DNA from: Halocafeteria seosinensis
Lineage: Eukaryota; Sar; Bigyra; Bicosoecida
NCBI GenBank assembly: GCA_001687465.1
Contig: LVLI01000196.1
Location: forward strand, 146,787 to 210,786
DNA length: 64,000 bases
Direction: 5' to 3'
Shown: in pieces, positions 22,321 through 34,400 of the stretch
How positions within the stretch are numbered: position 1 is the stretch's first letter
How the letters are laid out: the number at the start of each line of letters is the position of its first letter
The notes under the pieces: model-generated
Database searches by the model: none
Told to the model about the DNA's origin: nothing
The model's input: only the letters and a program-made list of their open reading frames with translations
Position numbers and translations under genes: made by a program

Positions 22321-23193
22321 TTACCTCGTGTACGAGCAGATTCGAGGGTTGATGATTTCGATGATAACGCACTGTACGTCCTGATCAGTCCAAATCGCGT
22401 AGTGTTTCGCCCACAATTTTTCCGTAGGCGGCAAGTCGAAGGAACGGGCCGCCATTTCAGACACTAGATTATGGGCTCCTAACAATTCTCTAAATGTTTG
22501 TTTCCTCCTACCCGATATTGTCGCTCCTATACCCTGTGTGTATGTTTGCAGGTCGCCAAAACTAGTGCGTACACTAACTCATCGAACGGTGGCACACGTA
22601 CTGCGTTCTCATCCAGGAAGAACGTTTTCAGCTGTATACACAAGAAATAAATGAATAATTACCGGCATGTATTCAAGGCTCAGACACTGATTCAACCCAC
22701 ATCATCGGATTTCCACCAGGAAACAGCAAACACAAGCGATTCACCCTCAGGTCCACCTTGTAAAAGTACCTGCACTCGTATTACAATCCGAACTACCCAC
22801 TAGAAACATGGGCACATCTCCCAACGTACGCTTCTTGTGGTTATATCTTCATTGATTGCCGTGAATTTCTGTTGGACGTCTTTTAACCATGGCTCACAAG
22901 GATCTGTGACTTCGCTTTCGGGTTCCCCGTGCTCCAACACTTTAACTTGAATCGGTCCTCTGCGGATGCCACAGTTTTCCTTTATATAGCCGACACGTCG
23001 AGCAATATTGTTCATCTCACCCTGTAAGCAAGGTCAAGTTGCGTGTCATAGAGCCGTCTCCGAGGAGGAGCAGCCTCCAGATCGTGGAGGGCACCTTGTC
23101 CAGCAAACGTGCTTCCTCTTCGGGGTCCTTGAGGTTGAACGAGTCCTCCACGGTGACAGGATACTGTTTGGTTGTTAACAAGAAGTGCGTCAT
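22321..23193 (-). CDS. Chorismate-lyase-like (UbiC/DUF98) protein
   Basis: Five short exons (23193-23021, 22959-22830, 22769-22701, 22631-22602, 22533-22321) join in phase to 204 residues. One exon is only 30 nt. The first exon carries LLLLGDGSMTRNL and the splice produces LLTGGPIQVKVLEHG, the core signature of the chorismate pyruvate-lyase/DUF98 fold. It is followed by LLQGGPEGESLVFAVSWWKS, FRELLGAHN and WAKHYAIW. Related proteins make 4-hydroxybenzoate from chorismate, or are the plastid Ycf21 of red algae, whose role is uncertain. Size fits UbiC (about 165) plus an N-terminal extension. No clear transit peptide is seen. It is divergent from CASP, with 94 bp between the start codons, so they probably share a bidirectional promoter. 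Confidence 0.78.
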
Positions 23194-23287
23194 AACAGTG
23201 GTTTTTTTTTCTATTAAGACGAAAATGATCGAATTTAATAAAAGTGGGTAAGATATCTGCCCCATCAATACCGTTTCGGAGGTAGAA

Positions 23288-25799
23288 ATGGAACAATATG
23301 AAGAAGATGATAGGGGCGTGAAGGCCTCCTCCACCACCACGGTCCCTCCACAACAGAGCCAAGACGCGTCGAATGAAGCCCAAACACCCTCCACAGCGGC
23401 ACAACATGAAGAGCATTCGGTCCAGATGGCCGTATCAGAGAAACAGGAGCAATCCCCAGGCTCGCAAAATGAAACTCAATACCTTAAACGCTTAGCCAAT
23501 TACTGGAAGGGGTTCGACATGAAAGCGAAGCAAGAGGAGCTTGTATGTTGCTCTCCCAACTTAATTTAGTGTAACGTTGACTACAGTTTCCTATAAGCGT
23601 GTGTATTGCTTCGTCCACCGCAGAATAAATATGCTTCAGAATTCTTGGACCAGGCTCGTTCCTATGCCGATACCAAGAAACAGCTTTCTCAAGAGATAGC
23701 TAGGATTCGGCAAATATCGTCACCAGAGCAACAAGCCGTGGAATGGCCCCAGCTTGTGCAAAGATTGCAGCAGGAAATCGACACTCAGGCCAAACGGGCG
23801 AAATATGCAGAAAAAACTTTCTCCAAAGTACTACGGGACTTCACGGTAGCCCCTGATCCGTCTGAAGGACTCAAACGAGCTGTTTCACTGAAAAAGAGAA
23901 CGGCAAAGTTAGAGCAGGAGCTTCAAGAAGCCCAAAGTGATGCTCGAGCCTTTGAGGAGGAGCTCAGCAAGCTCCAGAACCAGGATGTAACTATTCGTGA
24001 TCTAGAGTCTCGAGTTGAGGAGCTTGTTAACAACATGGATGAGCATGTGCGTAGTTTGATGCGAGTATCATCGTTGCTTGTGGGCAAAGATGTACCTGTT
24101 TTGCTTACCCATACGCAGGTACGTGAAAGAGTGGAACAACGGGAGCAAGAATTGCAGAGGGAACACAACAGCGAAATCAGACAGTTACAATCGACATGTA
24201 ACGACCTGAGATCCAGGCTGAATGAAACCCACAACACCATGCAAGAATACCAGCAACAAATTGAACAATCCGAGTCTAAGCTGTTTGACATTAGAGCGCG
24301 GAATGACGAAGAACTAAGCTCGAAACAAAAAGAAATCGATATGTTGTCCGAGGAACTGGAACAGCTACGTAGTCAAAATGAACATCTCCGTCAAGAAAAC
24401 GAAAATCTTAGGAATCAGGAAGGTGGCGCTGCGCGCAGCAGCGTGGATAAAATGCGGGCCCAAATAACTGCACTTCAGAATGAGCTTGAACGAGAAAGAT
24501 CATCGAACCAGCAGACATCTAAGCAATTCTCCAGGGATAAAGAGAAGTATCAGTCTACTATTGAACAGAGAGATGCTGAAATTGGAAAATTAACACATCA
24601 AATTGATGATTTGGAAAGAGAAACGGAGCAATTGAAATCGCACTTGGATTCACGCCCCTCACTTGAGCACTATCAGCATATCCAATCAGAGCTAGACTCT
24701 GTGAAGCGCCAGCTCGCATCCGGGTACTCAGGGGAAAGCCAATCAGGTAGTCCTGAGAAACCGGTTAGCACACTAGTGGAAGAGAGGATACAGAAGCTGC
24801 AAGGACAACTGGCCAACGAACAAACAGAGAGAGTCAAAGTCAATGAGAGGTTGGAGGGTAAAGAGAACGAAGTCGCTGACTTACAGAAGGAAATAAGCAA
24901 CTTGCAAGCTCTCAATGAGAAATTAGAGCAGCATGTGGAGGCTACTACTACCGGTAACCAGCCTGAGCAAGAAGGGAGTCAGAAGGGGGATACCTACACG
25001 AAGGATAGTGCTGAAGATCAGCTTCGCGAGGTACTAAGAGAGGACCAAAAGAGTACGCGGAATGTAAAGGATTCGGAAATGGACAATTCTTGGCCTGGTG
25101 GCAAGACGTCCCATGGCTTTCAGTCCAGGGAAGCGGCGCTGCTGCATGTGTTGAAAGAGCAACGCGAACGCTTCCGTAAGAGAGCTGAGGACGCAGAAAC
25201 TAGTCTGGAAAAGTTGAGAAGCTTGTCCCAGCATGATCAGGACTACATAAAAAAGCTAGAAAATGAATGTGCTCGTCTTAAACATCAGATTTCTACCAAT
25301 TCTGCGGCTGTGGGGGCCGGCCAGCCGCACGGGACGGGGCCTTCGGCAATGTTCGTTAGGGGTGAAGGAGCTCGAGCAGCTCGTATGAACGCCATGATTT
25401 CCGCTGCCCGTCAAACGGGTGCGACGTTACTTCCTGCTTTCTCTGGTGATTATCGCTTTACATCTTTGTATGCAACGGGGCAGGGATGCTTCGCTAGGTG
25501 TAAGCGTTTTTTTTCTGGAGGCTTACGAACAGAATCAGATGGTGATGTTGAAGCGGGTGGTGGCAACGACACTTCCCCTAGGTAAGCGTTTGGAGTCAGA
25601 AGAGAGTGTACGTCTTGCGTGTTTATCTTTTGAGCTTTCTGTCTTTGACAGCAGAGGATGGAAACTGGACAATCTTTCGGAGCGAATCGCCATCCAGCTT
25701 TCGACGGGTTTGCATTCATCCAGATGCGTTCGAAATACTGCCTTCCTGTATATTGTTTCGGTTCATGTACTACTGATCCTGTGTTTCTACACTTTTTAA
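23288..25799 (+). CDS. CASP-like Golgi coiled-coil membrane protein
   Basis: Three exons (23288-23542, 23624-25581, 25652-25799) give 786 residues. The N-terminal part YWKGFDMKAKQEELNKYA matches the CASP start (W-x-FD then a helical repeat). Most of the protein is a long Glu/Gln/Lys-rich coiled coil. The conserved CASP block appears as ALLHVLKEQRERFRKRAEDAE (near the 25140 region). The third exon, reached through a 70-nt GTAAGC intron, adds a C-terminal membrane anchor: NTAFLYIVSVHVLLILCFYTF ends the protein, as in CASP and giantin-type tail-anchored golgins. It should act as a tether or structural protein in intra-Golgi retrograde transport. Without the last exon the frame would end in low-complexity sequence with no anchor, so the splice is well supported. 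Confidence 0.88.
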
Positions 25800-25851
25800 G
25801 GGTGTGATATCGTTTGCTTGCTGGAGATAGCCTGGGTGACTGCTAGTACAT

Positions 25852-27157
25852 CTAATCTCTATAAGTTCCAAACAACCGATCCATATGAGAGAAAATCGGA
25901 GCAAAGTTACAATCTCCTCTCACGTGGTGAATCCAATGATGCTTGCTTCCTCCAACTATTCCGAACGGTACGACCTTATCATAATGGACAGGGAAGTCAA
26001 AATTCGAGTGAGAATCCTGCAGTAAGAAAGTCAGAAGCTCCAGAGTAACCTTGACAAACTCGGCTGTCCGAAGCACATACCAGGAGGATAAACACAAATA
26101 AGATTGTGAACACATTTCTCGTTAGAGGATGCCCCCCAAGAACCTTTAACGAAGCATTCGCTGTCAATATGAGGAAAACTCTCTCGATGATTGTAAGTTG
26201 GTTCGTGACTCCGTGGTGCACCTGCGAGGAGATTATGGCCGTATTATGCCTCTGTTCTGCACGAATCCTGCTATATAGGAATACTCACTGTTGCATGGTG
26301 ATGATGCACGCCATGAATATATCTCATTAAAACGCCATAGCGATGGAAGCTTCGATGAACAAAGTAGAATACGAAGTCATAAATGAACAACGCCAGAATG
26401 GTCTGCGAAATGATCTCCCAGATTGTAGGGGCCTGTGGAGGCAGTAACCTTTCAGTTTGCCACCCAAAATAAGGCTTGGATGCCCATAACTCCACGTCCA
26501 CACCCGGGTAGTATTTCCGAGTAAACGTATCTAAAGTTAACAGGGGAATGGTGTACCGTAAAGTGTCCCTGAAGATGCCTCCTAAAGTGTACTTCGGTGT
26601 TGTTTTGATGGAATTTTCACTAGCATCATCTGGTCGGTTAACATCCAGTCTGTATTGTTGCAAACTCTGTAAACGACGCATCGGAATGAACCAGAAGACT
26701 TGGAAAATGCTTCCAACGACGACAACCAGAAAGGTCTCGTGGTATCTGCACACGAATATCCAAAACGACAAGTGACGTCTATGGAGCATCGAGTAATGCT
26801 TCCGGTGGTTCGTGGGTAGGGCTAGGATACGTACGGTGTTGTATACCATGGCTGAACTCGCAGCACCTCCCAGAACTCTGCTATCTTTTCATTAAGCAAG
26901 TGTTCGTACCACCAACACAGAGCCAGCATCGAAACCACTGCAACTCTCAGGTAAGGGATAACTGGGTGTTGCTGTGGTTGTAGTCCCTTCTGCTCTCCAT
27001 TCCGACCACCATCTTGAGCAGCTTGCTGTTTTTGTGCGTCCGTCTCAGCGCTAGAGGTATAAGTCATTCTGCGCTCCTCCTCCTCGTCTTTAATCACATT
27101 AAAAGACGATGAACTCCCAGAGTAGGAGAGCTTGCTCCCTGTGGCTTTCTTTGTCAT
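25852..27157 (-). CDS. Fatty-acid-hydroxylase superfamily protein (cholesterol 25-hydroxylase-like)
   Basis: Four exons (27157-26835, 26745-26289, 26221-26081, 26016-25852) give 361 residues. Several hydrophobic segments and three His boxes mark a di-iron membrane oxygenase: HRSFHRYGVLMRYIHGVHHHH in exon 2, and KHHWIHHV in the last exon, followed by FAPIFSHMDRLFGTY, the usual C-terminal signature. The spacing and the V-PFGIVGGSKHH run resemble cholesterol 25-hydroxylase rather than C-4 methyl oxidase or C-5 desaturase. It should sit in the ER and hydroxylate a sterol or lipid; the substrate is not determinable. The first 60 residues are soluble and Gln-rich. The frame is open upstream to 27649, so an earlier start is possible; the ATG at 27157 fits the divergent neighbour best. 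Confidence 0.83.
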
Positions 27158-27463
27158 TCTTTCTACGGGAAACCCAAGTATACAACCCACCGTATCGTAC
27201 ACTATCGAGTTCTGCAACACAGTGGTGGACAATCTACAGTTATTGCTCGCCTCCAGAACAGGCGCTTGTTCGCGCAGAATCTGCACCTTCACAAGGGCGT
27301 GCTTGAAGTTAGTACTATGCCATAGAGTCCATGGTACAACTAGGAGGTACAGTGAATCAACTAGTGATGTAACTGTTGACTGGGATTGACAAGATAACAG
27401 TATCAGAGTAATACAGATTGGAATATCAGCATAAGAATAGAGATTGGTTACCGCTTGGACAAT
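27158..27463. promoter_or_regulatory. Divergent intergenic region, probable bidirectional promoter
   Basis: 306 bp separate the start codons of the hydroxylase (minus) and glutaredoxin-DUF547 (plus) genes. An open frame on the minus strand runs through but has no recognisable motif. Specific elements cannot be named. Confidence 0.4.
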
Positions 27464-29191
27464 ATGGCGCACTTTACAGTGTATTCGGTCACGGGCTGCA
27501 AACATTGCCGGGCGGCCAAACATCTTCTCGCAGAACTCCAGAAAGACAACCCAGATATCCATGTCAGAAATGTGGACGTAAGCAATCGAAGAGAACTCAG
27601 GAGTGAGCTCAGTCAAGCACTTGGAAAAAACTACATGACAGTCCCGCAAATCTTCTTGAATAAGCAGTATCTCGGAGGCAATTCAGAACTCCAGGTAGGT
27701 TGTTACTGGACTTAGAAATGCTTCGTTGAACTTGTCGACTTCCGAATTATTTGGCTCCCGTCCCTTTGCAATTTGCAGGAAAAGAACGAAGATGGTACGC
27801 TAAGTAGCCAAATTGAGGCAGCTTCGAACGAACAGTTTTCTTATGACTCATTTCCATATCCCTTACCGGAAGAGGATCAAGAGACTGAAGAATCGTCAGA
27901 AGTTGCCGTGAAGGAAGAAGAGTGGCTTGTAACGCTTTTGGCCAAGTGGATACTCAGCGAGACCATCGGAAACAAAAACGTGGATGAGGTGTCCTCTGAT
28001 GGCATAGTTGAAAGGCAATTCCGGGAGTATCAACAAACGACCCAATCACTGTTCAATTCCCAGTCGGAGAGTACAGCTGTTCTACGGATGCTATTCCGCC
28101 GTGGAATACTCTGGAGCAAGAAGCAACAAGGCTTTGACGACATGAGTCAAAGGTGCAAAATGGCTTTTTTGGGGGATTATTTGCGTGGGGCTAGCATTTC
28201 TAAAGAGGATGCAACTAGGATAACTGCATCATTCAAGGCTACTTTCCTTGACAGCAACGAAGGCGTCAACCATTCTGAAGAGTCAGAATCATCACATGCA
28301 AAGCAAATTGTATCCCCTGCATCAGCCGACGAAGAAAAACATCAGAAAGGAAAATGGGACGAAAGCGTGATGAATTTCGGCTATGTTGCTCGGGGGCCTT
28401 CAAGGGATGCATCAAGCGTATCCATCCAGATCCGGAAGGGGATCCTTGATATTTTTGACAGCTTCATGTCCGCTGAAGGGAACCTGGACTACGGTAGTAT
28501 TCGGAACTCGAACGAGTTTGATCGGTTCAAGAAATTAACAGCAACCCTGCAGCTTCTAAATCTGGACAACCTCTCTGAGCAAGAGCTTATCGCGTTTTTT
28601 ATCAACATTTACAATGCTTTGGTAATTCATGGGTACATTCAATACGGAATTCCTACTAACACATTGAACAGAATCAGTTTTTTCGAAAACGTGTCATACA
28701 AAATCGGTCCTTATGTTCTCTCACTGGGTGATATCGAGCACGGAGTTATGAGGAAGAACAGAACGGCGCCTTACTCTTTTTTCTCGCGGAAGCGTTTTAG
28801 TGGTAGCGACGTTCGGATGGACCTAGTGAATCAAATTTCGTTTGACCCGAGGGTACATTTTGCTTTAGTTTGTGGTGCTAAGAGTTGTCCACCCTTGAAA
28901 GTGTTTAGTGGTGAAAACCTGGATAGCGAGTTGAGTGAAGTCGGGAGGGCCTTCTTGAATGACAAGGATAATGTAGAATACGATCCGGCTACGCAGAAGC
29001 TCTACTTGAACCAAATTTTCAATTGGTATCACAAGGATTTCGGCGAAAATGATGACGAGTTTCTTCGTTTCTTGCTTCAGTTTTTAAATCCGGATGACAA
29101 AAAGGCGGAGATCCAGGAAGCAGTAGACTCGAAAAAGAAAATTTCGATGAAATACAAGGAATATGATTGGGGAGTCAATGGCACTGAGTAA
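27464..29191 (+). CDS. Glutaredoxin-DUF547 fusion protein
   Basis: Two exons (27464-27694, 27779-29191; 84-nt intron) give 547 residues. Residues 1-77 are a glutaredoxin: VYSVTGCKHCRAAKHLL carries a CKHC active site, and MTVPQIFLNKQYLGGNSEL the cis-Pro and glutathione-site segment. The middle (about 110-200) is helical and could be a divergent DEP-like domain. From about 320 the DUF547 domain is clear: ELIAFFINIYNALVIHGYI, then IEHGVMRKNR and HFALVCGAKSCPPL. The combination is known in algae and stramenopiles; plants keep DUF547 without the glutaredoxin. DUF547 has no settled function. No signal peptide is seen, so it is probably cytosolic. The first ATG after a TTG at 27455 is used. Confidence 0.9.
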
Positions 29192-29558
29192 GGGTCAGAA
29201 GGCTGATATATTCAGTAGCGCCCTTGTCCGCGGTTGAACCGCATCGGTGGTATTGCACACTGATTCCTCGGAATTCAAAATATACAAGTAGTTTTGTACT
29301 TCACTTCTCATGCATTTACCGTTTGGACCACTCTTGGGTGAATCACCCAGGGCGATGGAACTTCATTGAAGTTGCCCATTCAAATCCGGAGACTCCGAGC
29401 GCGCCCCAGCAGTACATTGGCGCATTAAGTTGTTTGATGTTTGTCATTTCCGATCTCAAAGACGATAAGTTGAATCAACACACTGTATCTCAGCGGGGAA
29501 AGGGGCTAGCCAGCAAGAAACCCAGGGCTTGGCTGATATAAACTGTGGAGTACGTACA
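29192..29558. other. Short gene-free stretch
   Basis: 367 bp between two plus-strand genes. An open frame at 29224-29541 is not convincing. Confidence 0.45.
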
Positions 29559-30769
29559 ATGGACGCATTTGAAATCCACGAAAATAACGATTTTACGACA
29601 TCTGAGGATTTCTATACGGAATACAACGACAGCGTCAACCTTCAGAGGCCTATCAAAAGACCGAGTGGTCGAAATTGGAGGTTTAGCAGGGCATGCATCC
29701 GAGCAGACGGATCTTGCCTGGTGATATACCGACTGAATTGGGAACGACACACAGCCTACAGCAATGACAGAGTTAGTGGTCTACTTATCTCAGAAGACGG
29801 CTCTACGATGCTGTTGCAGTCTGGGATACATTCTTCCCAATGCTTCCTACGCGAGGGGGTTCCGAGGCATTGGAAAACGCGTTTAGAGATTGCGGATGTT
29901 GCTCACGAGTTTCTGGACGAGACGCTTCGGTCACGACAGCTAAGACAGACAGCTGATCATAGGTACCGGCTTGAAACTTTTGGCCGAAAGCATGTGCCCC
30001 ATGAGGCTCCAGAGATCCTCAAGGAGTTTTGTCGGGCAGAACACCTGTGTCAAACTCCGGATTACACTAATGTTATCGGAATCCTGCTTCCGGAAGCGGT
30101 AATCCTTGCAACCACCCCAATCGTACGACAAGGCACCGTACTGTACAATTGGCTCGGGACAGCATTGGGTCAAAAAGCTGCTCTAGGAAAATTAGGAGAT
30201 ATCATTGGAGCTATTTCTACTGTCAAAAACTGGTGGCTTCACCTCTCAGATTTCCTCTCCTTTGAGAGGGTAGACGTGTTGAAGAAGTACCACATTCGGA
30301 GTTTCGCCCTTCAAGAACCATACTTGTATACAGAAACCTTACTCCAACAATGTGAGCGCGACCCACCTGACAGCTTTTGCTCGTTCTATTTACCGTCTTT
30401 GGATCTATGGAAGATGAACAGGTACGACAGTATAAACCAATATCATTCCGATGCTGATATTGACATGTGAATGACCGCAGATACCTTGCAAATGCCGTTT
30501 TGTTGGGACATCTATTAAACAAGCATATCAGCAAAGTACATGAAACGACGTACATGTCTGCACCACCAACACAACCTCCAGAAAATTCGTATGCCGAAGG
30601 AAGGAGGGTCGCCATCTCATCGAGAGACCCGGCGTGGCACCCTCATGTTATAAAAGAGAGACTTGAGGAAGAGGGTAGACAACTTCATCGTCGTAGACAA
30701 TTACTAAACCGTGCAAACGCCCAGATATCTAGCAGTAAATGCTTCTTGCTTACGTTATCTCGATCATGA
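29559..30769 (+). CDS. Hypothetical protein
   Basis: Two exons (29559-30421 and 30481-30769) are joined by a 59-nt GTACGA intron in phase (AAC AG|A TAC), giving 383 residues. I do not recognise the family. The N-terminus is acidic. Residues about 35-130 look like a compact mixed fold with CIRADGSCLVIYRLNWERH and VSGLLISEDGSTMLLQSG, two strand-rich stretches around short turns with DG. The middle is mostly helical. The C-terminal third is hydrophilic and ends in a basic helical region (KERLEEEGRQLHRRRQLLNR). No membrane segment or signal peptide. If the intron were not used, the protein would end at 30470 with 303 residues; the splice is supported by phase, size and acceptor GACCGCAG only. Confidence 0.6.
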
Positions 30770-31433
30770 GTTAGGAGGAACTACAACTTAGAAACAAGAC
30801 TGGTCACTCGGAAGTTCATGACTGTATCTCTATGAGTTGTACGCTGAAGACATACCATTAGCACTCTCACTAGTATTATGGAATCGCGATACCATGGTAA
30901 TCAGTTTTCATGAGGAGCGGCTTTCAGTTGTACTCCACCATGATTGATTAGTGGTACACTTGTACAATTGTACAACTACTTGTACCCTCGGTACCCTTTA
31001 TCAGTACCACGTAAAGTTTGAGACCCCCCGGGAATGAGGCCACAGTCTCAGTCCGTCATGTTTTAGCGCTTTCAGAGTGGGTAAATGATTCATTTGCGAT
31101 AATATACACTAAGAAAATACTAGCTTCTTGTGCGCAGTTGGACTTATTCCGTTTCAAATCTTCGGATACAGCAAACAAAAGTTGGACTAGTTTCGGCCAG
31201 AGGCATTGGTAGTCCGAGCCTCCCAGCTGGTTTAATTGTAGGACGTCAGATTTTCCTCTCTCTTTGTGCAATGAATAGAGATTAGCTTTATTTGTTCGTG
31301 CATAGAGTGTGGTTGGGAAATCTGGGAGGTGCTGGCCGGTTATCATTTGCATTGACCTGACCCAATCTCTTGTGAGGTCCTGGCAGAATTTAGAGCTGCG
31401 TGTTACCGTTTCGATCGCAACAAAGAACTGAAA
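30770..31433. other. Gene-free stretch upstream of RPB1
   Basis: 664 bp, probably the RPB1 promoter. A perfect 16-bp palindrome lies at 30960-30975. A 143-codon minus-strand frame (31056-31487) is not believed because it overlaps RPB1 exon 1 and has no recognisable features. Confidence 0.45.
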
Positions 31434-34400
31434 ATGGATAAATTCAGCTATAGTTCTGCTCCTGTAAACCCTGTGAGGGCAGTACAATTTAGTGTATTAA
31501 GCCCCGAGGAGATTGTAAGTGCAAGGAAACGACAAAAAGGGTCCCAGCGTCTGTTCCCCCTACGGCTCTCCCGACGGGTACACCCTAGGGGTCCCTGGTG
31601 TTCCCCTGTATGTACTAAAATTTCACGAAGTTGTGTTCATGATGATATGTACAGAAGCAAATGTCAGTATGCCAAATCACTAAGCCTCAGACGCATAGTG
31701 CAACAGGCGAACCAGTTGAGAATGGTCTTCATGATGCCCGATTAGGCGACATTGAACGTGGGAACGAGGAGAATCCTGGGTACTTCGGTCACATCGAGGT
31801 ACGATGCAAATCCAAATTATCATTGAGAAATATCCGCTCGTAATTGACGGTTTTGCTTGCCCTACACAGTTGGCAAGCGCCGTATGGCATATCGGCTTCA
31901 TGAACGAGGTTTACAAGCTCTCGCAATGTGTGTGCTGGAATTGTTCGAAAATCCTTTGTGATACGGTAAGCTAGCAAATTAAAAAATAATTAGTAGAAGT
32001 TTAGCACGAAGGAACATGCTTGTGACTTGTATGGGTGAAATGTACAGACTTCGGAAGAAGTTCGACATATACAAAGAAAATTCAAAGGAAAGAAGAGACT
32101 TAAAGCTATGATGGATATCTGCAAGTCACGGCCGAAAAAATGCCGAGGAAACGACGAAGACAGAGAACGGCAGGTGTCTGTTAAAGACAGCACGGGCAGA
32201 AGGCTTTCCTCTCTTCAAGGTACCGGATGTAACGCTCCACAACCGAAGCATCGTAAAGACGGGCTGAGAATCCTTCGGGAATTTAGTGCCGATGATGACG
32301 TGCAAGGCATCGCAGATCGAAAGCAGGAATTATCTCCGCAAGCTGCATTTAATTTGTTCAAGAACATTTCCGCTGAAAATGCCGTCTTGTTAGGGTTCAA
32401 TCCTCGTTGCACTCGGCCAGAATGGTTGATTTGGACTGTGCTACCAGTCCCTCCACCTCATGTTCGTCCGAGTGTAGCCTTTGATTCCGCCACTCGGGCG
32501 CAAGATGACTTGACGCATGTGTATGCCAACATCGTGAAAGTGAACAACGCGCTGGCAAACGCCCAAAGAGCGGGCCAAGCGGAGCCTGTAATTCGGGAAC
32601 ACGAAAAACTTCTTCAATATCACTGCGCGACCCTAATCGATAACGCCCTTGCAGGCCAGCCTCAGTCCACTCAGAAGAGCGGAAAGCCCCTGAAGACCAT
32701 TCGTGAACGTATTGTTGGTAAGGCAGGACGAATCCGCGGGAATCTTATGGGGAAGCGTGTTGACTTTTCTGCCCGGTCGGTCATCACTCCCGATCCTACT
32801 ATCTCAATCCACGAGGTGGGAGTACCGTTAAGTGTGGCATGCACGTTAACCATTCCAGAGAGAGTTAATCGATACAATCGTGCACGTCTTCAAGAGTTCG
32901 TTGACCGTGGTCCCGATAATCACCCTGGAGCTAAATACATCATTCGCGAAGATGGGAAGAGGTTTGATCTTGCGTTCGTGCAAAGTCGCAATGATCTGCT
33001 TTTGCGTGATGGTTGGACAGTGGAACGCCACCTTGTAAACGGGGACTACGTGCTTTTCAACCGACAGCCAAGTCTGCATAAGATGTCCATTATGTGCCAC
33101 CGTGTGAGAGTGCTAGGGTACAGCACCTTCCGTCTGAACCTAACATGCACAACGCCTTATAATGCGGACTTTGATGGTGATGAGATGAATCTGCACGCGC
33201 TACAGACTCTGCCCGCTATTGCGGAAGCTTCAGAATTAATGGCTTCTCCTGAACTGATTGTTTCTGCCCAAGGGAATAAACCTGTGATGGGGATTGTTCA
33301 AGACACCTTGTTGGGTAGTCAGAAACTGTCACGCCGGGATACATTTCTGGAAAAAGACATGGTAATGAACATGTTGATGTACCTTGGTGATCAGTGGGAC
33401 GGCAAGATTCCTGCTCCGGCGGTAATGCTTCCGCAAAAGGATGAAAATGGCAAGACTCAGCCCCCAAAGGTGTGGTGGACTGGAAAGCAGCTCCTTTCCG
33501 TCATTATCCCTGACATAAACTTAAACCGGAAAAGCCAAAAAGCTCCACAGCAAAGTGGTTGGAAGCTCAACCAAATTTGGCCTGACGATACTCATGTTTG
33601 TATTGAAAGAGGGGCGCTGCTGACTGGAATGCTCGATAAGGCCACGTTGGGCCAAAAGTCGGGAGGTATTATTCACATCATCATGAATGACGCTTCCCCA
33701 AGAGCGTGTCAAGACTTTGTTGATATGCTACAGTTACTTGTTAACTACTGGCTTCAAAACCGCGGGTTCTCTGTGGGCATTGGGGACTCAGAAGCCCCTG
33801 CTGAAACGATGAAAAAGATTTCTAGGACAATTTCTGATGCTCAAGAGTCTGTCAAAAACCTAGTTTACAAGGCTCAGGCAGGGCAGTTGGAGCGCAAACC
33901 TGGGCAAAGCATGTACCAGACCTTCGAAGCACTCGTAAACAGGTGTTTACATGAAGCACGTGAAACAACTGGTAACCACGCTGTTGCTGCCTTAGATGAA
34001 GACAACAATGTTATATCGATGGCGAGCGCCGGGTCTAAAGGTACTGTTATTAACATTTCGCAGATCATTGCATGTGTAGGCCAGCAGAACGTAGAGGGGA
34101 AGCGTATATCGTACGGCTTTCAGGAGAGAACTCTCCCGCATTTCGGAAAATGTGATGTAGGTCCCCAAAGCCGCGGGTTTGTGGAGAACAGTTACCTGAA
34201 AGGCCTTACTGCCGCGGAATTCTTTTTCCATATGATGGCAGGCCGTGAAGGTCTCATTGATACCGCTGTAAAGACTGCTTCTACAGGATATATCCAGCGA
34301 CGCCTTATTAAAGCAATGGAGGACTTATGCGTGCGGTACGATGGGACCGTCAGAAACAGCATGGGTGAAATCGTTCAATTTCTTTACGGAGAAGATGGTA

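Noticed and set aside
22800-23021. Apparent in-frame stop and frameshift in the chorismate-lyase-like gene
   Set aside because: A 61-nt GTGAGA...CCGCAG intron removes the stop and restores the conserved LTGGP motif, so the gene is not broken.
25582-25651. CASP ending at 25585 without a membrane anchor
   Set aside because: A 70-nt intron with good splice sites joins in phase to the exon with the expected C-terminal anchor.
27158-27649. Upstream extension of the hydroxylase reading frame
   Set aside because: It would run into the divergent glutaredoxin gene and adds no family-like sequence; kept only as an alternative start.
31056-31487. 143-codon open frame on the minus strand
   Set aside because: It overlaps RPB1 exon 1, has no recognisable motif, and sits in a promoter region.
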